From: Chitinophaga chungangae
GTDB taxonomy: Bacteria; Bacteroidota; Bacteroidia; Chitinophagales; Chitinophagaceae
Assembly (NCBI RefSeq): GCF_017742215.1
Contig: NZ_JAGHKP010000002.1
Location: forward strand, 1,026,737 to 1,090,736
Reading direction: 5' to 3'
DNA length: 64,000 nt
This document shows positions 8,267-19,783 of this stretch, piece after piece. Both the position numbers and the translations under genes were made by a program. A model generated the notes under the pieces. That model was not told the DNA's origin. It saw only the letters and a list, made by a program, of their open reading frames with translations, and did not search any database. The first letter of the stretch is position 1. Every line of letters begins with the position of its first letter.

Positions 8267-10315
8267 ATGAGAACAAAAAATAATACACTGTTCCCGGCGG
8301 ACCTGGTGAAGGAAAGCCTGAAACAATCCTTCGTAAAACTGAGCCCGCGGGCGCTGATCAAAAACCCGGTGATGTTCACCGTAGAGCTGGGCACCATCGT
8401 GATGCTGATCGTTACGCTCCGGACGCTGTTCACGGGTGACCAGTCGCAGGGCAGCTTCGGCTATAACCTCACTGTTTTTATGGTGCTGCTGCTTACCGTG
8501 CTGTTCGGCAACTTCGCCGAAGCGATTGCTGAGGCGCGGGGAAAGGCGCAGGCTGAAAGTCTTCGTAAAACAAGGGAAGAAACGCCCGCCAAAAAGATCC
8601 TGGCCGTAGGCGAGATCTTCACGGACGAAATAAAAGTGGTGTCTTCTTCCCAGCTGAAAAAAGGCGACCTGTTCGTTTGCGAAGCGGGAGACATCATCCC
8701 GGCAGACGGCGAGATCGTAAAAGGCCTCGCCAGCATCGACGAATCGGCCATCACCGGCGAAAGCGCCCCCGTGATCCGCGAAGCGGGCGGCGATAAAAGC
8801 AGCGTGGTAGGCGGCACCAAAGTGCTCAGCGACCGAATTGTGGTAAGCGTGACCACCGAAGCCGGCGAATCGTTCCTCGATAAAATGATCGCGCTGGTAG
8901 AAGGCGCCACCCGTCAGAAAACACCCAACGAAATCGCGCTCACCATCCTGCTGGCCAGTTTCACGCTGGTGTTTATCATCGTATGCGTTACGCTGAAACC
9001 GTTCGCCGATTACGCCAATACGCCCATCACCATCGCCGCGTTCATATCATTGTTCGTGTGCCTGATACCCACCACTATCGGCGGTTTGTTATCTGCCATC
9101 GGTATCGCCGGCATGGACCGTGCGCTGCGCGCCAACGTGATCACCAAATCGGGAAAGGCCGTGGAAACCGCCGGAGACGTGGATGTGCTGCTGCTGGACA
9201 AAACCGGCACCATCACCATCGGCAACCGCAAGGCCACGAATTTTTATCCCGCGAACGGTTACTCCGAAGCGGAATTTATCCGCATCAGCGCGCTAAGCTC
9301 CCTGGCGGACGATACGCCCGAAGGAAAGTCCATCGTAGAGTTGGCGGGTAAAGACATCGTAAGCCGCCTTTCGCCGGACGGCGGCACCATGGTGAAATTC
9401 ACCGCCGAAACCCGCAGCAGCGGCATCAACCTGGCAGACGGCACCCGCATCCGAAAAGGCGCGTACGACGCCATCCGCAACCTCTCCCGGCACGAAGGCC
9501 AGCCCTTCCCGCCGGAAACCGAGGCCAAAGTGAAAGAAATTTCCGGCAACGGCGGCACCCCGCTGGTGGTGGCCGTAAACAATAAAATAATGGGTGTGAT
9601 CGAGCTGCAGGACATTATCAAACCCGGCATCCAGGAACGTTTTGAACGGCTGCGCAAAATGGGCGTGAAAACCGTGATGGTAACGGGAGACAATCCGCTC
9701 ACCGCGAAATACATCGCCGAAAAAGCGGGTGTGGACGATTTTATCGCTGAAGCGAAACCGGAAGATAAAATGCGCTACATCAAAAAAGAGCAGCACGAAG
9801 GCCGCCTGGTAGCCATGATGGGCGACGGCACCAACGACGCGCCAGCCCTGGCGCAGGCAGACGTTGGCGTGGCGATGAACAGCGGCACGCAGGCCGCGAA
9901 GGAGGCGGGCAACATGGTAGACCTGGACAACGATCCTACCAAGCTCATCGAGATCGTGGAGATCGGCAAACAGCTGCTGATGACGCGCGGAACACTTACC
10001 ACATTTTCCATCGCGAACGACGTGGCCAAATATTTTGCCATCGTGCCGGCGCTCTTCATCCTGTCTATTCCCGCTTTGCAGGGTATCAACATCATGCAGC
10101 TGCATAGTCCAGAAACGGCGGTCCTCAGCGCGGTGATCTTCAACGCGATCATCATCCCGCTGCTGATACCGCTGGCTTTGAAAGGCGTAACATACAGACC
10201 GGTAGGCGCCAGCGCGCTGCTGCGCCGTAATCTTCTCATCTACGGCCTCGGCGGCGTGATCGTGCCTTTTATCGGCATCAAACTGATCGATATCGTAGTG
10301 GCTTTATTCTTTTAA
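8267..10315 (+). CDS. kdpB: K+-transporting ATPase subunit B (P-type ATPase)
   Basis: KdpB is the ATP-hydrolysing P-type subunit of the Kdp pump. The 682-residue product carries the phosphorylation motif DKTGTIT with Asp311, the actuator motif [10 protein letters not shown], and the hinge motif [19 protein letters not shown] chose the ATG at 8267, which gives the typical KdpB length; an in-frame TTG two codons earlier is less likely. The gap to kdpA is 21 bases and to kdpC 12 bases, consistent with one transcript. Confidence 0.98.
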   Translation: MRTKNNTLFPADLVKESLKQSFVKLSPRALIKNPVMFTVELGTIVMLIVTLRTLFTGDQSQGSFGYNLTVFMVLLLTVLFGNFAEAIAEARGKAQAESLRKTREETPAKKILAVGEIFTDEIKVVSSSQLKKGDLFVCEAGDIIPADGEIVKGLASIDESAITGESAPVIREAGGDKSSVVGGTKVLSDRIVVSVTTEAGESFLDKMIALVEGATRQKTPNEIALTILLASFTLVFIIVCVTLKPFADYANTPITIAAFISLFVCLIPTTIGGLLSAIGIAGMDRALRANVITKSGKAVETAGDVDVLLLDKTGTITIGNRKATNFYPANGYSEAEFIRISALSSLADDTPEGKSIVELAGKDIVSRLSPDGGTMVKFTAETRSSGINLADGTRIRKGAYDAIRNLSRHEGQPFPPETEAKVKEISGNGGTPLVVAVNNKIMGVIELQDIIKPGIQERFERLRKMGVKTVMVTGDNPLTAKYIAEKAGVDDFIAEAKPEDKMRYIKKEQHEGRLVAMMGDGTNDAPALAQADVGVAMNSGTQAAKEAGNMVDLDNDPTKLIEIVEIGKQLLMTRGTLTTFSIANDVAKYFAIVPALFILSIPALQGINIMQLHSPETAVLSAVIFNAIIIPLLIPLALKGVTYRPVGASALLRRNLLIYGLGGVIVPFIGIKLIDIVVALFF

Positions 10316-10327
10316 TCTGAACAGATC

Positions 10328-10888
10328 ATGAAAAAATATTTTTTCCCTGCATTAAAACTGACCGTGGTAATGGTCTTGCTGACCGCGGGCATTTATCCCC
10401 TGTTGATCGCAGGCATTTCCAAACTGGCTCCGGGCAAGGGAGACGGGGTAACCGTGACGAACAAAGGCAAAGTAGTGGGCTACGCGAACGTGGGCCAGCA
10501 ATTTACGGACGACAAATATTTCCAGGGCCGCCCTTCGGCTGTGGGGTATAATGCGGCCGGCTCCGGCGGTTCCAACAAAGGTCCGTCTAACGGAGATTAT
10601 CTGAAAGTGGTGCAGGAACGGATAGACACCTTCCTGGCACATAACCCCGGGGTAAAAAAGGAAAACATTCCCGCGGAACTTGTAACAGCGTCAGGCAGCG
10701 GGCTGGACCCTCATCTGTCTCCGGCCGCCGCCCTGCTGCAGGTCCCCAGGATTGCCAAACTCCGCAACCTGCCGGAAAACAAACTGAACGAACTGGTGAA
10801 AGAAAACACGAAAGGCCCGCTGCTGGGCATGTTTGGCCCTTCCACCGTAAATGTGCTCCGGTTGAATATTGCGCTGGACAATCTGTAA
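10328..10888 (+). CDS. kdpC: K+-transporting ATPase subunit C
   Basis: KdpC is the single-span periplasmic subunit that raises the ATP affinity of KdpB. At 186 residues it has one N-terminal membrane segment (about 9-30), then the family signatures FQGRPSAVGYNAAGSGGSN and SGSGLDPHLSPAAALLQ, and a C-terminal VNVLRLNIALD. Length and order are normal. It is followed by a 117-base gap containing a strong hairpin before the porin gene. Confidence 0.97.
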   Translation: MKKYFFPALKLTVVMVLLTAGIYPLLIAGISKLAPGKGDGVTVTNKGKVVGYANVGQQFTDDKYFQGRPSAVGYNAAGSGGSNKGPSNGDYLKVVQERIDTFLAHNPGVKKENIPAELVTASGSGLDPHLSPAAALLQVPRIAKLRNLPENKLNELVKENTKGPLLGMFGPSTVNVLRLNIALDNL

Positions 10889-10925
10889 TAGGTCACACGA
10901 CGTTCCTGCCTGTGAAAAACGTACA

Positions 10926-10964
10926 TCACGCTTTCCCGGGGCAATGCGCGCCCGGGGAGCGTGA
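10926..10964 (+). other. Strong intra-operon hairpin between kdpC and porin
   Basis: TCACGCT (10926-10932) and CCCGGG (10935-10940) pair with CCCGGG (10951-10956) and AGCGTGA (10958-10964), leaving a ten-base loop and a small internal loop. No T-run follows, so it is more likely an RNA processing or stability element than a terminator. Confidence 0.6.
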
Positions 10965-11005
10965 GCGGTACGGACATTCTGGACTTTTTAAACACACGCT
11001 ATAAA

Positions 11006-12082
11006 ATGAAGAAGATATTGATGATCGCCGCCGGCGCTATGTTTTGCATGCATGCAATGGCACAGGGCCAGCCGGAGAAAACGGAACCGAAACTGACGAT
11101 TTCCGGTTATGCGGAAGCTTATTATTCCTACGATTTCAACGAGCCGGAAAACCACACCCGTCCGGGGTTTTTGTACAACCATACCCGCCACAACGAACTG
11201 AACGTTAACCTTGCATACCTCAAAGCCAATTACAGCAGCGGCCGCGTAAGGGCCAACGTAGCCCTGATGGCGGGCACTTACGGCCAGTACAACCTGGCCG
11301 CGGAACAGGAATTGCTCCGCTACGTGTACGAAGCGAACGCAGGCGTTCGCGTCGGGAAAAACGTATGGATAGACGCGGGCATCATGCCTTCGCATATCGG
11401 GTTCGAAAGCGCGGTGTCCAAAGATTGTTACACGCTCACCCGCAGCATCATGGCGGAAAATACACCGTACTACGAAACCGGCGCCAAAGTTACCTGGACG
11501 CCGGATGAAAAATGGACAATATCCGCCATGTACCTCAACGGCTGGCAAAGGATCAAACGGCCTGACGCCAATCAAGCGCCCGCTTTCGGCACGCAGCTGA
11601 CCTTTAAACCCGGCAGCAGGGTAACGCTCAACTGGAGCACGTTCGTGGGCAACGACAAACCCGATTCCGTACGCCAGATGCGTTACTTCAACGATGTTTA
11701 CGGTATCTTTAATATCACGGACAAATTCAGCCTGATAGCGGGTTGCGACTATGGCATGGAAGAAAAACAGCAAGGCGAAAGCGGCGTCAACAGCTGGTAC
11801 AGCCCGATGGCCGTGGCGCGGTACGCTTTCACGGAAAAAATAGCCATGGCGGCGCGGTATGAATATTATAACGACGAAAAAGGGGTGATCATCGCCACGG
11901 GAACGCCGAACGGTTTTAAGACCAGCGGTTATTCCCTGAACCTGGACGTCGCTCCCGCGGGCAATGTGCTGTTCCGCGTGGAAGGGAAAATGTACGACAG
12001 TAAAGACGGGATCTTTACCAAAAACCTGGAAACGAAGAGCACCAACGTGGCTATCACCACATCGCTGGCAGTTTCATTTTAA
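11006..12082 (+). CDS. Outer-membrane porin-like beta-barrel, kdp-associated
   Basis: A 358-residue exported protein. The signal peptide MKKILMIAAGAMFCMHAMAQ ends in the Ala-Met-Ala-Gln cleavage site usual for this phylum. The mature part has alternating amphipathic strands with many Tyr, Trp and Gly residues (for example LTISGYAEAYYSYDF and ARYEYYNDEKG) and ends in Phe (TTSLAVSF), as outer-membrane barrels do. It fits the Bacteroidota porin family often found in kdp operons, so it may admit K+ or respond to osmotic conditions; that role is inference. An upstream in-frame GTG at 10961 lies inside the preceding hairpin, so I start at the ATG before the signal peptide. Confidence 0.85.
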   Translation: MKKILMIAAGAMFCMHAMAQGQPEKTEPKLTISGYAEAYYSYDFNEPENHTRPGFLYNHTRHNELNVNLAYLKANYSSGRVRANVALMAGTYGQYNLAAEQELLRYVYEANAGVRVGKNVWIDAGIMPSHIGFESAVSKDCYTLTRSIMAENTPYYETGAKVTWTPDEKWTISAMYLNGWQRIKRPDANQAPAFGTQLTFKPGSRVTLNWSTFVGNDKPDSVRQMRYFNDVYGIFNITDKFSLIAGCDYGMEEKQQGESGVNSWYSPMAVARYAFTEKIAMAARYEYYNDEKGVIIATGTPNGFKTSGYSLNLDVAPAGNVLFRVEGKMYDSKDGIFTKNLETKSTNVAITTSLAVSF

Positions 12083-12097
12083 ACCATAACAAAATCC

Positions 12098-12141
12098 CAT
12101 CTCAGCAGCGGAGCCTTGTTTACAAGCGCTCCGCTGAGGTG
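12098..12141 (+). other. Strong intra-operon hairpin between porin and kdpD
   Basis: CTCAGC plus GGAGC on the left (12101-12106 and 12110-12114) pair with GCTCCGCTGAG at 12128-12138, and the stem is extended inward by CTTGT/ACAAG (12115-12119 with 12122-12126). A three-base bulge (AGC, 12107-12109) interrupts the left arm. No T-run follows. With the hairpin at 10926 it brackets the porin gene. Confidence 0.65.
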
Positions 12142-12159
12142 GTTTAACAAGATCGGCAC

Positions 12160-13266
12160 ATGATGCAACGGTTTTTACATCCGGCGAACAAAGCCGGGCG
12201 CGGTCAGTTTAAAATTTACATCGGCATGAGCGCCGGCGTGGGCAAAAGCTACAGGATGCTGCAGGAAGCTCATGCCATGCTGCGCAAGGGTTTGAACGTG
12301 CAGATCGGGTATATCGAAACGCACGGGCGAAGGGAAACGGAAGCCCTGCTGGAAGGGCTGCCCCTGATCCCGCGGCGGCAGGTTTTCTACAAAGGCAAAA
12401 TGCTCGACGAAATGGACCTCAACGCCATCCTGCTGCTGGCGCCGGAATGGGTGATCGTGGACGAGCTGGCCCATTCCAACATACCCGGTTCCAAAAACGA
12501 AAAACGCTGGCAGGACGTAATGGACCTGCTCAACGCCGGCATCAACGTGATCTCCGCCGTCAACATCCAGCACATGGAAAGCATCAACCACCAGGTGAAA
12601 GCCATCACCGGCGTGGAAGTGCAGGAACGTGTGCCGGACAGCATGCTGCAAATAGCGGACGAAGTGGTGAACATCGACCTGACGGCAGATGAGCTCATCA
12701 CCCGGCTGAAAGAAGGCAAAATATACGACCCGGGCAAAGTGGAAAACGCTTTGCGCAACTTTTTCCAGTCAGACAAAATTCTCCAACTGCGGGAACTGGC
12801 GCTGAAAGAAGTAGCTTCGCAGGTAGAAAGGAAAGTGGAAACCGAAATACCGCGTAACCGGCAGATGCGCCACGAACGTTTCCTGGCCTGCATTTCCAGC
12901 AACGGGGAAATAGCCCGGAAAGTGATCCGCAAAACCGCGCGGCTGGCCGCGTATTATCACGGCGAATGGTATGTGCTGTATGTGCAGACGCCGAAAGAAA
13001 GCGCGGGCCGCATCAACCTGGCTTCGCAGCGCCACCTGATCAATAACCTGAAACTGGCCACCGAGCTGGGCGCGGAAGTGCTCAGGGTGCAGCATGCCAA
13101 CGTTGCGGAGGCCATTATCGAAACGGCGCGCGAAAAAGAGATCACCACCGTGTGCATCGGCAAACCGCATATCAGCCTTTTCGGCATTATTTTGCGAACA
13201 AGCGTGTTTAACCAGTTATTAAAAACATTATCCTCTCACGAAACCGACCTCGTAATATTGTCATGA
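12160..13266 (+). CDS. kdpD: KdpD N-terminal sensor protein without kinase domain
   Basis: Classical KdpD couples an N-terminal cytoplasmic sensor to a membrane histidine kinase. This 368-residue protein contains only the sensor half. It has the KdpD domain (about 18-225; Walker A-like GMSAGVGKSYRM, Walker B-like VIVDELAHSN, and NVISAVNIQHMES) followed by a universal-stress-protein-like domain (about 245-368). There are no membrane spans and no kinase core. It ends in a four-base overlap with the next gene, a complete histidine kinase, so the two are presumably co-translated and act together. This split form is known in Bacteroidota. Confidence 0.93.
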   Translation: MMQRFLHPANKAGRGQFKIYIGMSAGVGKSYRMLQEAHAMLRKGLNVQIGYIETHGRRETEALLEGLPLIPRRQVFYKGKMLDEMDLNAILLLAPEWVIVDELAHSNIPGSKNEKRWQDVMDLLNAGINVISAVNIQHMESINHQVKAITGVEVQERVPDSMLQIADEVVNIDLTADELITRLKEGKIYDPGKVENALRNFFQSDKILQLRELALKEVASQVERKVETEIPRNRQMRHERFLACISSNGEIARKVIRKTARLAAYYHGEWYVLYVQTPKESAGRINLASQRHLINNLKLATELGAEVLRVQHANVAEAIIETAREKEITTVCIGKPHISLFGIILRTSVFNQLLKTLSSHETDLVILS

Positions 13267-14962
13267 CCAAACTCAGGCTTAAATCAAAGATCACGATCGG
13301 GGTGTTGTTCCTTTTCCTGATGCTGCTGCTGGTGAGCATTTTGGGATATTATTACCTCGACCGTGTAAACCGCGGCTCCCGCGCGATCCTGGAAGACAAC
13401 TACGAATCCGTGGAGTATACCCGCAACATGCTCCGCACCCTCGACAGCTGGGGCCAGGCGCCTTTTTCTTCACAGCAGGAATTTGAGGCCAACCTCGTAA
13501 AACAGGAAAAGAACGTGACAGAGCCCGGCGAAGGCGCGCCCACGCAATCTATACGCAAACGGTACGGATCGCTTAAAAACGGCGACAGCTCCCAATTGCA
13601 GGCGATCAAAAAAGACCTTTTCGCCGTGATGGAAGTGAACATGAAAGCGATCGTGAACAAAAACGAAGCGGCCATGGAAACGGCGGACAAAGCGCTGCTA
13701 TACATTGCTATTATCAGCGGCGTATGTTTCCTGCTGGGCGTTACGTTCGTTTACAATTTTCCCGGTTACATCGCCGACCCTATCCACAAACTTACCGAAG
13801 GCATCAGGGGCATCGCGGAGAAAAAATACGAACAGCGGCTGTATTTCAAATCCGGCGACGAGTTTGGCGAGCTGGCCGCGGCGTTTAATACCATGGCGCA
13901 AAAGCTGGATGAATACGAGCACAGCAACCTCGCGCGCATCCTATTTGAAAAACAGCGCGCCGAAGCGGTGATCAGCAGCCTGAAAGACGCCACCATCGGG
14001 TTGGACAACCAAAACACCATTCTTTTCGCCAACAATGAGGCCCTTCAGCTGCTCGGCGTTCCGGATAAAGAACTGGTAGGCAAAGCCGCCGGCGAAGCGG
14101 CCCAACGCAACGACCTGCTGAAATTCCTGCTGGAAAAGGGCCCCGGCGGCCCCATCAAGATCGTGGTGAACAACCGCGAAAGTTTTTTTATGCGCGAAGC
14201 GGTGGACATTTTTCATGAAAAAGAAAAGATCGGTTACGTCATCATCCTCAAAAACATCACGGCTTTTAAAGAGCAGGACCTCGCGAAAACGCATTTTATC
14301 GCCACCATCTCCCACGAACTGAAAACGCCGCTGGCCGCCACGGATTTCAGTCTCAAGCTGCTGGACGACGAACGCACCGGCCCGCTGCTGCCGGAACAGA
14401 AAGAACTGCTGGACGGCATCCGCAACGACAACCGGCGGATGATCCGCATGGTAAGCGAACTGCTCGACTTTTCAAAAGTGGAAAGCGGCAATATCCAGCT
14501 GCAGATACAGCCGGTGAAACCCCGGCAGATCGTGCAATACGCGCTGGATACGGTGAACAAACAGGCCGCGGGCAAACAGGTGAACATCCGCGCAACGCTG
14601 CCGCCCGACCCCGTGCAGATCAGCGCGGACGCGGAAAAGAGCGCGTGGGTGCTGGTGAACCTGCTCACCAACGCCATCCGTTATTCCGCCCCCGGCGCGG
14701 AAGTGGAGCTGGACGTGCTCGCCACCGGCACCGGCGCCCTGCACTTCAGCGTGCGCGATCACGGCAAAGGCATCGATCCGGCATTCAGGAATAAAATATT
14801 TGAAAGATTTTTCCAGGTGCCCGGGGCGGACGATGCGAAGGGAAGCGGCCTGGGCCTGGCCATCGCCAAAGAGTTCATCGAGGCGCAGGGCGGCAGCATC
14901 GGCGTGGAAAGCGAACCGGGAAAAGGCAGCCGCTTCTGGTTTTCGCTGCCTTTGTACAGGAG

Positions 14963-14966
<4 letters not shown>
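13263..14966 (+). CDS. Sensor histidine kinase, partner of split KdpD
   Basis: A 567-residue membrane kinase. It has membrane spans at about 7-29 and 146-168 flanking a periplasmic region, a HAMP segment (about 170-225), a PAS-like domain (about 235-340), a HisKA domain with His351 in TISHELKTPL, and an ATPase domain (NLLTNAIRYS, DHGKGIDPAF, GSGLGLAIAKEF). It overlaps the KdpD sensor gene by four bases and is the last gene of the kdp operon. The receiver is probably the NtrC-type regulator at 4672-6006, since no KdpE is present. Its 3' end overlaps the convergent hybrid-kinase gene by four bases. Confidence 0.93.
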
Positions 14967-17929
<2,963 letters not shown>

Positions 17930-18060
17930 TTACCAGGTAATTTATTCAGGGTCGTCTCTGCGTGTGGCTTTTTCGGAACAAGGGGATCTTTTCGAGTATT
18001 CGGTTGCGCGCTCAATTTACTTAAAATCTGTTTAACGGCGGCTGTGTAATTACCATGCAT

Positions 18061-18068
18061 TATTTTTG
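18061..18068 (+). promoter_or_regulatory. Candidate -7 element for the barrel gene at 18147
   Basis: TATTTTTG matches TAnnTTTG. Transcription would start near 18075, leaving a leader of about 70 bases. No -33 TTTG is seen at the expected distance. Confidence 0.35.
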
Positions 18069-18146
18069 CAATATTTTAACCAATTGATTTATTTGCATTC
18101 CATTAAATTTGCCTGATATTCTTTTTGCCAAGCATTTAAACATATT

Positions 18147-18860
18147 ATGAAAAAATTACTTTTTACGCTGGGATTAATCGCGGTTTCCGCAGGTGTTTTC
18201 GCACAGGATAACAACGGGGCTGGCGCAGCGGCCATTGGTAAAGCCAGGGAAAAGGTGTCCTTTTCACGGGACTTCCTTGTGATCGGTATTTCTTACGACG
18301 GATGGGCTTCGGCTCCGGACAGCGTTAAGACCAAAGGGCTGAGCCGCGGGTTCAATATCGCCCTGATGTACGATTTCCCGGTTACGAAAGAGCATTTCAG
18401 CGTGGCTTTGGGTCTTGGCTTCAGCTCCAGCAGCGTTTTCCTCGACGACCAATATATCGACATGACCAACGGCCAGTCCAGCGCCGTGCGTTTCGTAAAC
18501 GACGCCGACAAGTACAAAAAATACAAAGTGGCCACCAACTACCTTGAGGTTCCCCTCGAGTTCCGCTTCCGCGCCGTGTCAGACAATGCCAATAAGGGCT
18601 TCAAAGCCTCTATCGGCGCCAAAGTGGGCATGCTCGTGAATGCGCACACCAAAGGCAAGAACAGCCTGGGTGGGGAGAAGAATATCATCAAGGAACAAAA
18701 CAAACGTTTCTTCAACCCCTGGCGTTTCGCCGGAACGGCGCGCGTCGGTTACGGGAACTTTGCCGTATTCGGCACCGTGAACCTGAACCCGCTGTTCAAA
18801 GACAACACCAACCTGGACATTCGTCCTTATTCCATCGGTATAGCCCTCAGCGGTTTATAA
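18147..18860 (+). CDS. Outer-membrane beta-barrel protein, PorT/OMP family
   Basis: A 237-residue exported protein with the signal peptide MKKLLFTLGLIAVSAGVFAQ and a mature part rich in alternating hydrophobic strands (FNIALMYDFPV, SVALGLGFSSSSVFL, NYLEVPLEFRFRA, ASIGAKVGMLV). It fits the small outer-membrane barrel families (OMP_b-brl type) common in Bacteroidota. No partner or substrate can be inferred. It stands alone: the hybrid kinase upstream is divergent and a strong terminator follows. Confidence 0.8.
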   Translation: MKKLLFTLGLIAVSAGVFAQDNNGAGAAAIGKAREKVSFSRDFLVIGISYDGWASAPDSVKTKGLSRGFNIALMYDFPVTKEHFSVALGLGFSSSSVFLDDQYIDMTNGQSSAVRFVNDADKYKKYKVATNYLEVPLEFRFRAVSDNANKGFKASIGAKVGMLVNAHTKGKNSLGGEKNIIKEQNKRFFNPWRFAGTARVGYGNFAVFGTVNLNPLFKDNTNLDIRPYSIGIALSGL

Positions 18861-18880
18861 TACACGAAGTTTTAACAGAA

Positions 18881-18915
18881 AGCCGCCCTGGTATTGCTCC
18901 GGGGCGGCTTTTTTA
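18881..18915 (+). terminator. Rho-independent terminator after barrel gene
   Basis: AGCCGCCC at 18881-18888 pairs with GGGCGGCT at 18902-18909, followed by a T-run. It separates the barrel gene from the convergent hydratase gene. Confidence 0.92.
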
Positions 18916-18949
18916 TTGCCGGCGAGGGTAGTATTGCAGCCTTTTACGT

Positions 18950-19732
18950 TTATTTTCCTTTGAAAGCCGGTTTTCTCTTTTCCAGGAAGGCGTTTACGCC
19001 TTCTTCGTTGTCTTCCGTGTTGCCGGCTATTTCCTGGCAATACGCTTCATAGTCCAGTACGGCGTCCAATTGTTCGGTCATGCCTTTGGTGAGCATTTTT
19101 TTCATCAGCGCGATCGCTTTCGTGGGGGCGTTGGCGTAAAATTCCGCTTCGGCCTGCACAGCGGCGTCCAGCTCTTCGTGTTTCACCACTTTGTTCACCA
19201 ACCCCATCTGCAAAGCCTCCGCGGCCGTGAGTTTGGTGGCTTTGGTAGCCAGTTCGAAAGCGCGGTGGTAACCCACGGCGCGCGGCAAAAAGTAAGAAGA
19301 GCCCGAATCGAGCACCAGCGCGATGTTGATGAATATTTCGATCATGCTGGCCTGTTCGGAAGCGATGATCACGTCGCAGGCCAGGGCCAGGGAGCAGCCT
19401 GCGCCCGCCGCCACGCCGTTGAGCTTGCATATCACGGGTTTGGGCATGTTGCGGATGGCCCGGATGATAGGATTGTACCGTTTGTGCAGCGATTCCCCGA
19501 GATTCCGCCTGCCGGCGGCTTCCAGCGAAGCTTTCAGGTCCTGCCCGCTGCTGAACGCCTTGCCCGCACCGGTAAGCACAACGGCGCGCACGGTCTCGTC
19601 TTTCTCCGCCTGTTTTAAAGCGTCCTGCAATTCGTAACTGAGGGCATCGTTGAAAGCGTTGTAAACGTCGGGGCGGTTAAGGGTGATGGCCGCAATATTG
19701 TTTTGGATGTCGAGGTTAAGCGTAGTGAACAT
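18950..19732 (-). CDS. Enoyl-CoA hydratase/isomerase family protein
   Basis: A 260-residue crotonase-fold enzyme. It has the CoA-binding and oxyanion-hole segments GAGKAFSSGQDLK and KLNGVAAGAGCSLALACD, and the segment LVLDSGSSYFLPRAVG, which matches the PaaG-type subgroup acting on phenylacetate ring-opened CoA esters more closely than fatty-acid hydratases. No phenylacetate or beta-oxidation genes lie nearby, so the substrate is not determined. The frame ends 18 codons after EEGVNAFLEKRKPAF, a normal C-terminus for the family. It is transcribed in the same direction as the upstream S9 peptidase, 51 bases apart. Confidence 0.9.
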   Translation of the reverse strand: MFTTLNLDIQNNIAAITLNRPDVYNAFNDALSYELQDALKQAEKDETVRAVVLTGAGKAFSSGQDLKASLEAAGRRNLGESLHKRYNPIIRAIRNMPKPVICKLNGVAAGAGCSLALACDVIIASEQASMIEIFINIALVLDSGSSYFLPRAVGYHRAFELATKATKLTAAEALQMGLVNKVVKHEELDAAVQAEAEFYANAPTKAIALMKKMLTKGMTEQLDAVLDYEAYCQEIAGNTEDNEEGVNAFLEKRKPAFKGK

Positions 19733-19783
19733 GGTATGGTTTTTAAAAAAGGGATGCGGCCTGCAAGCCGCATCCCGTAAGGA

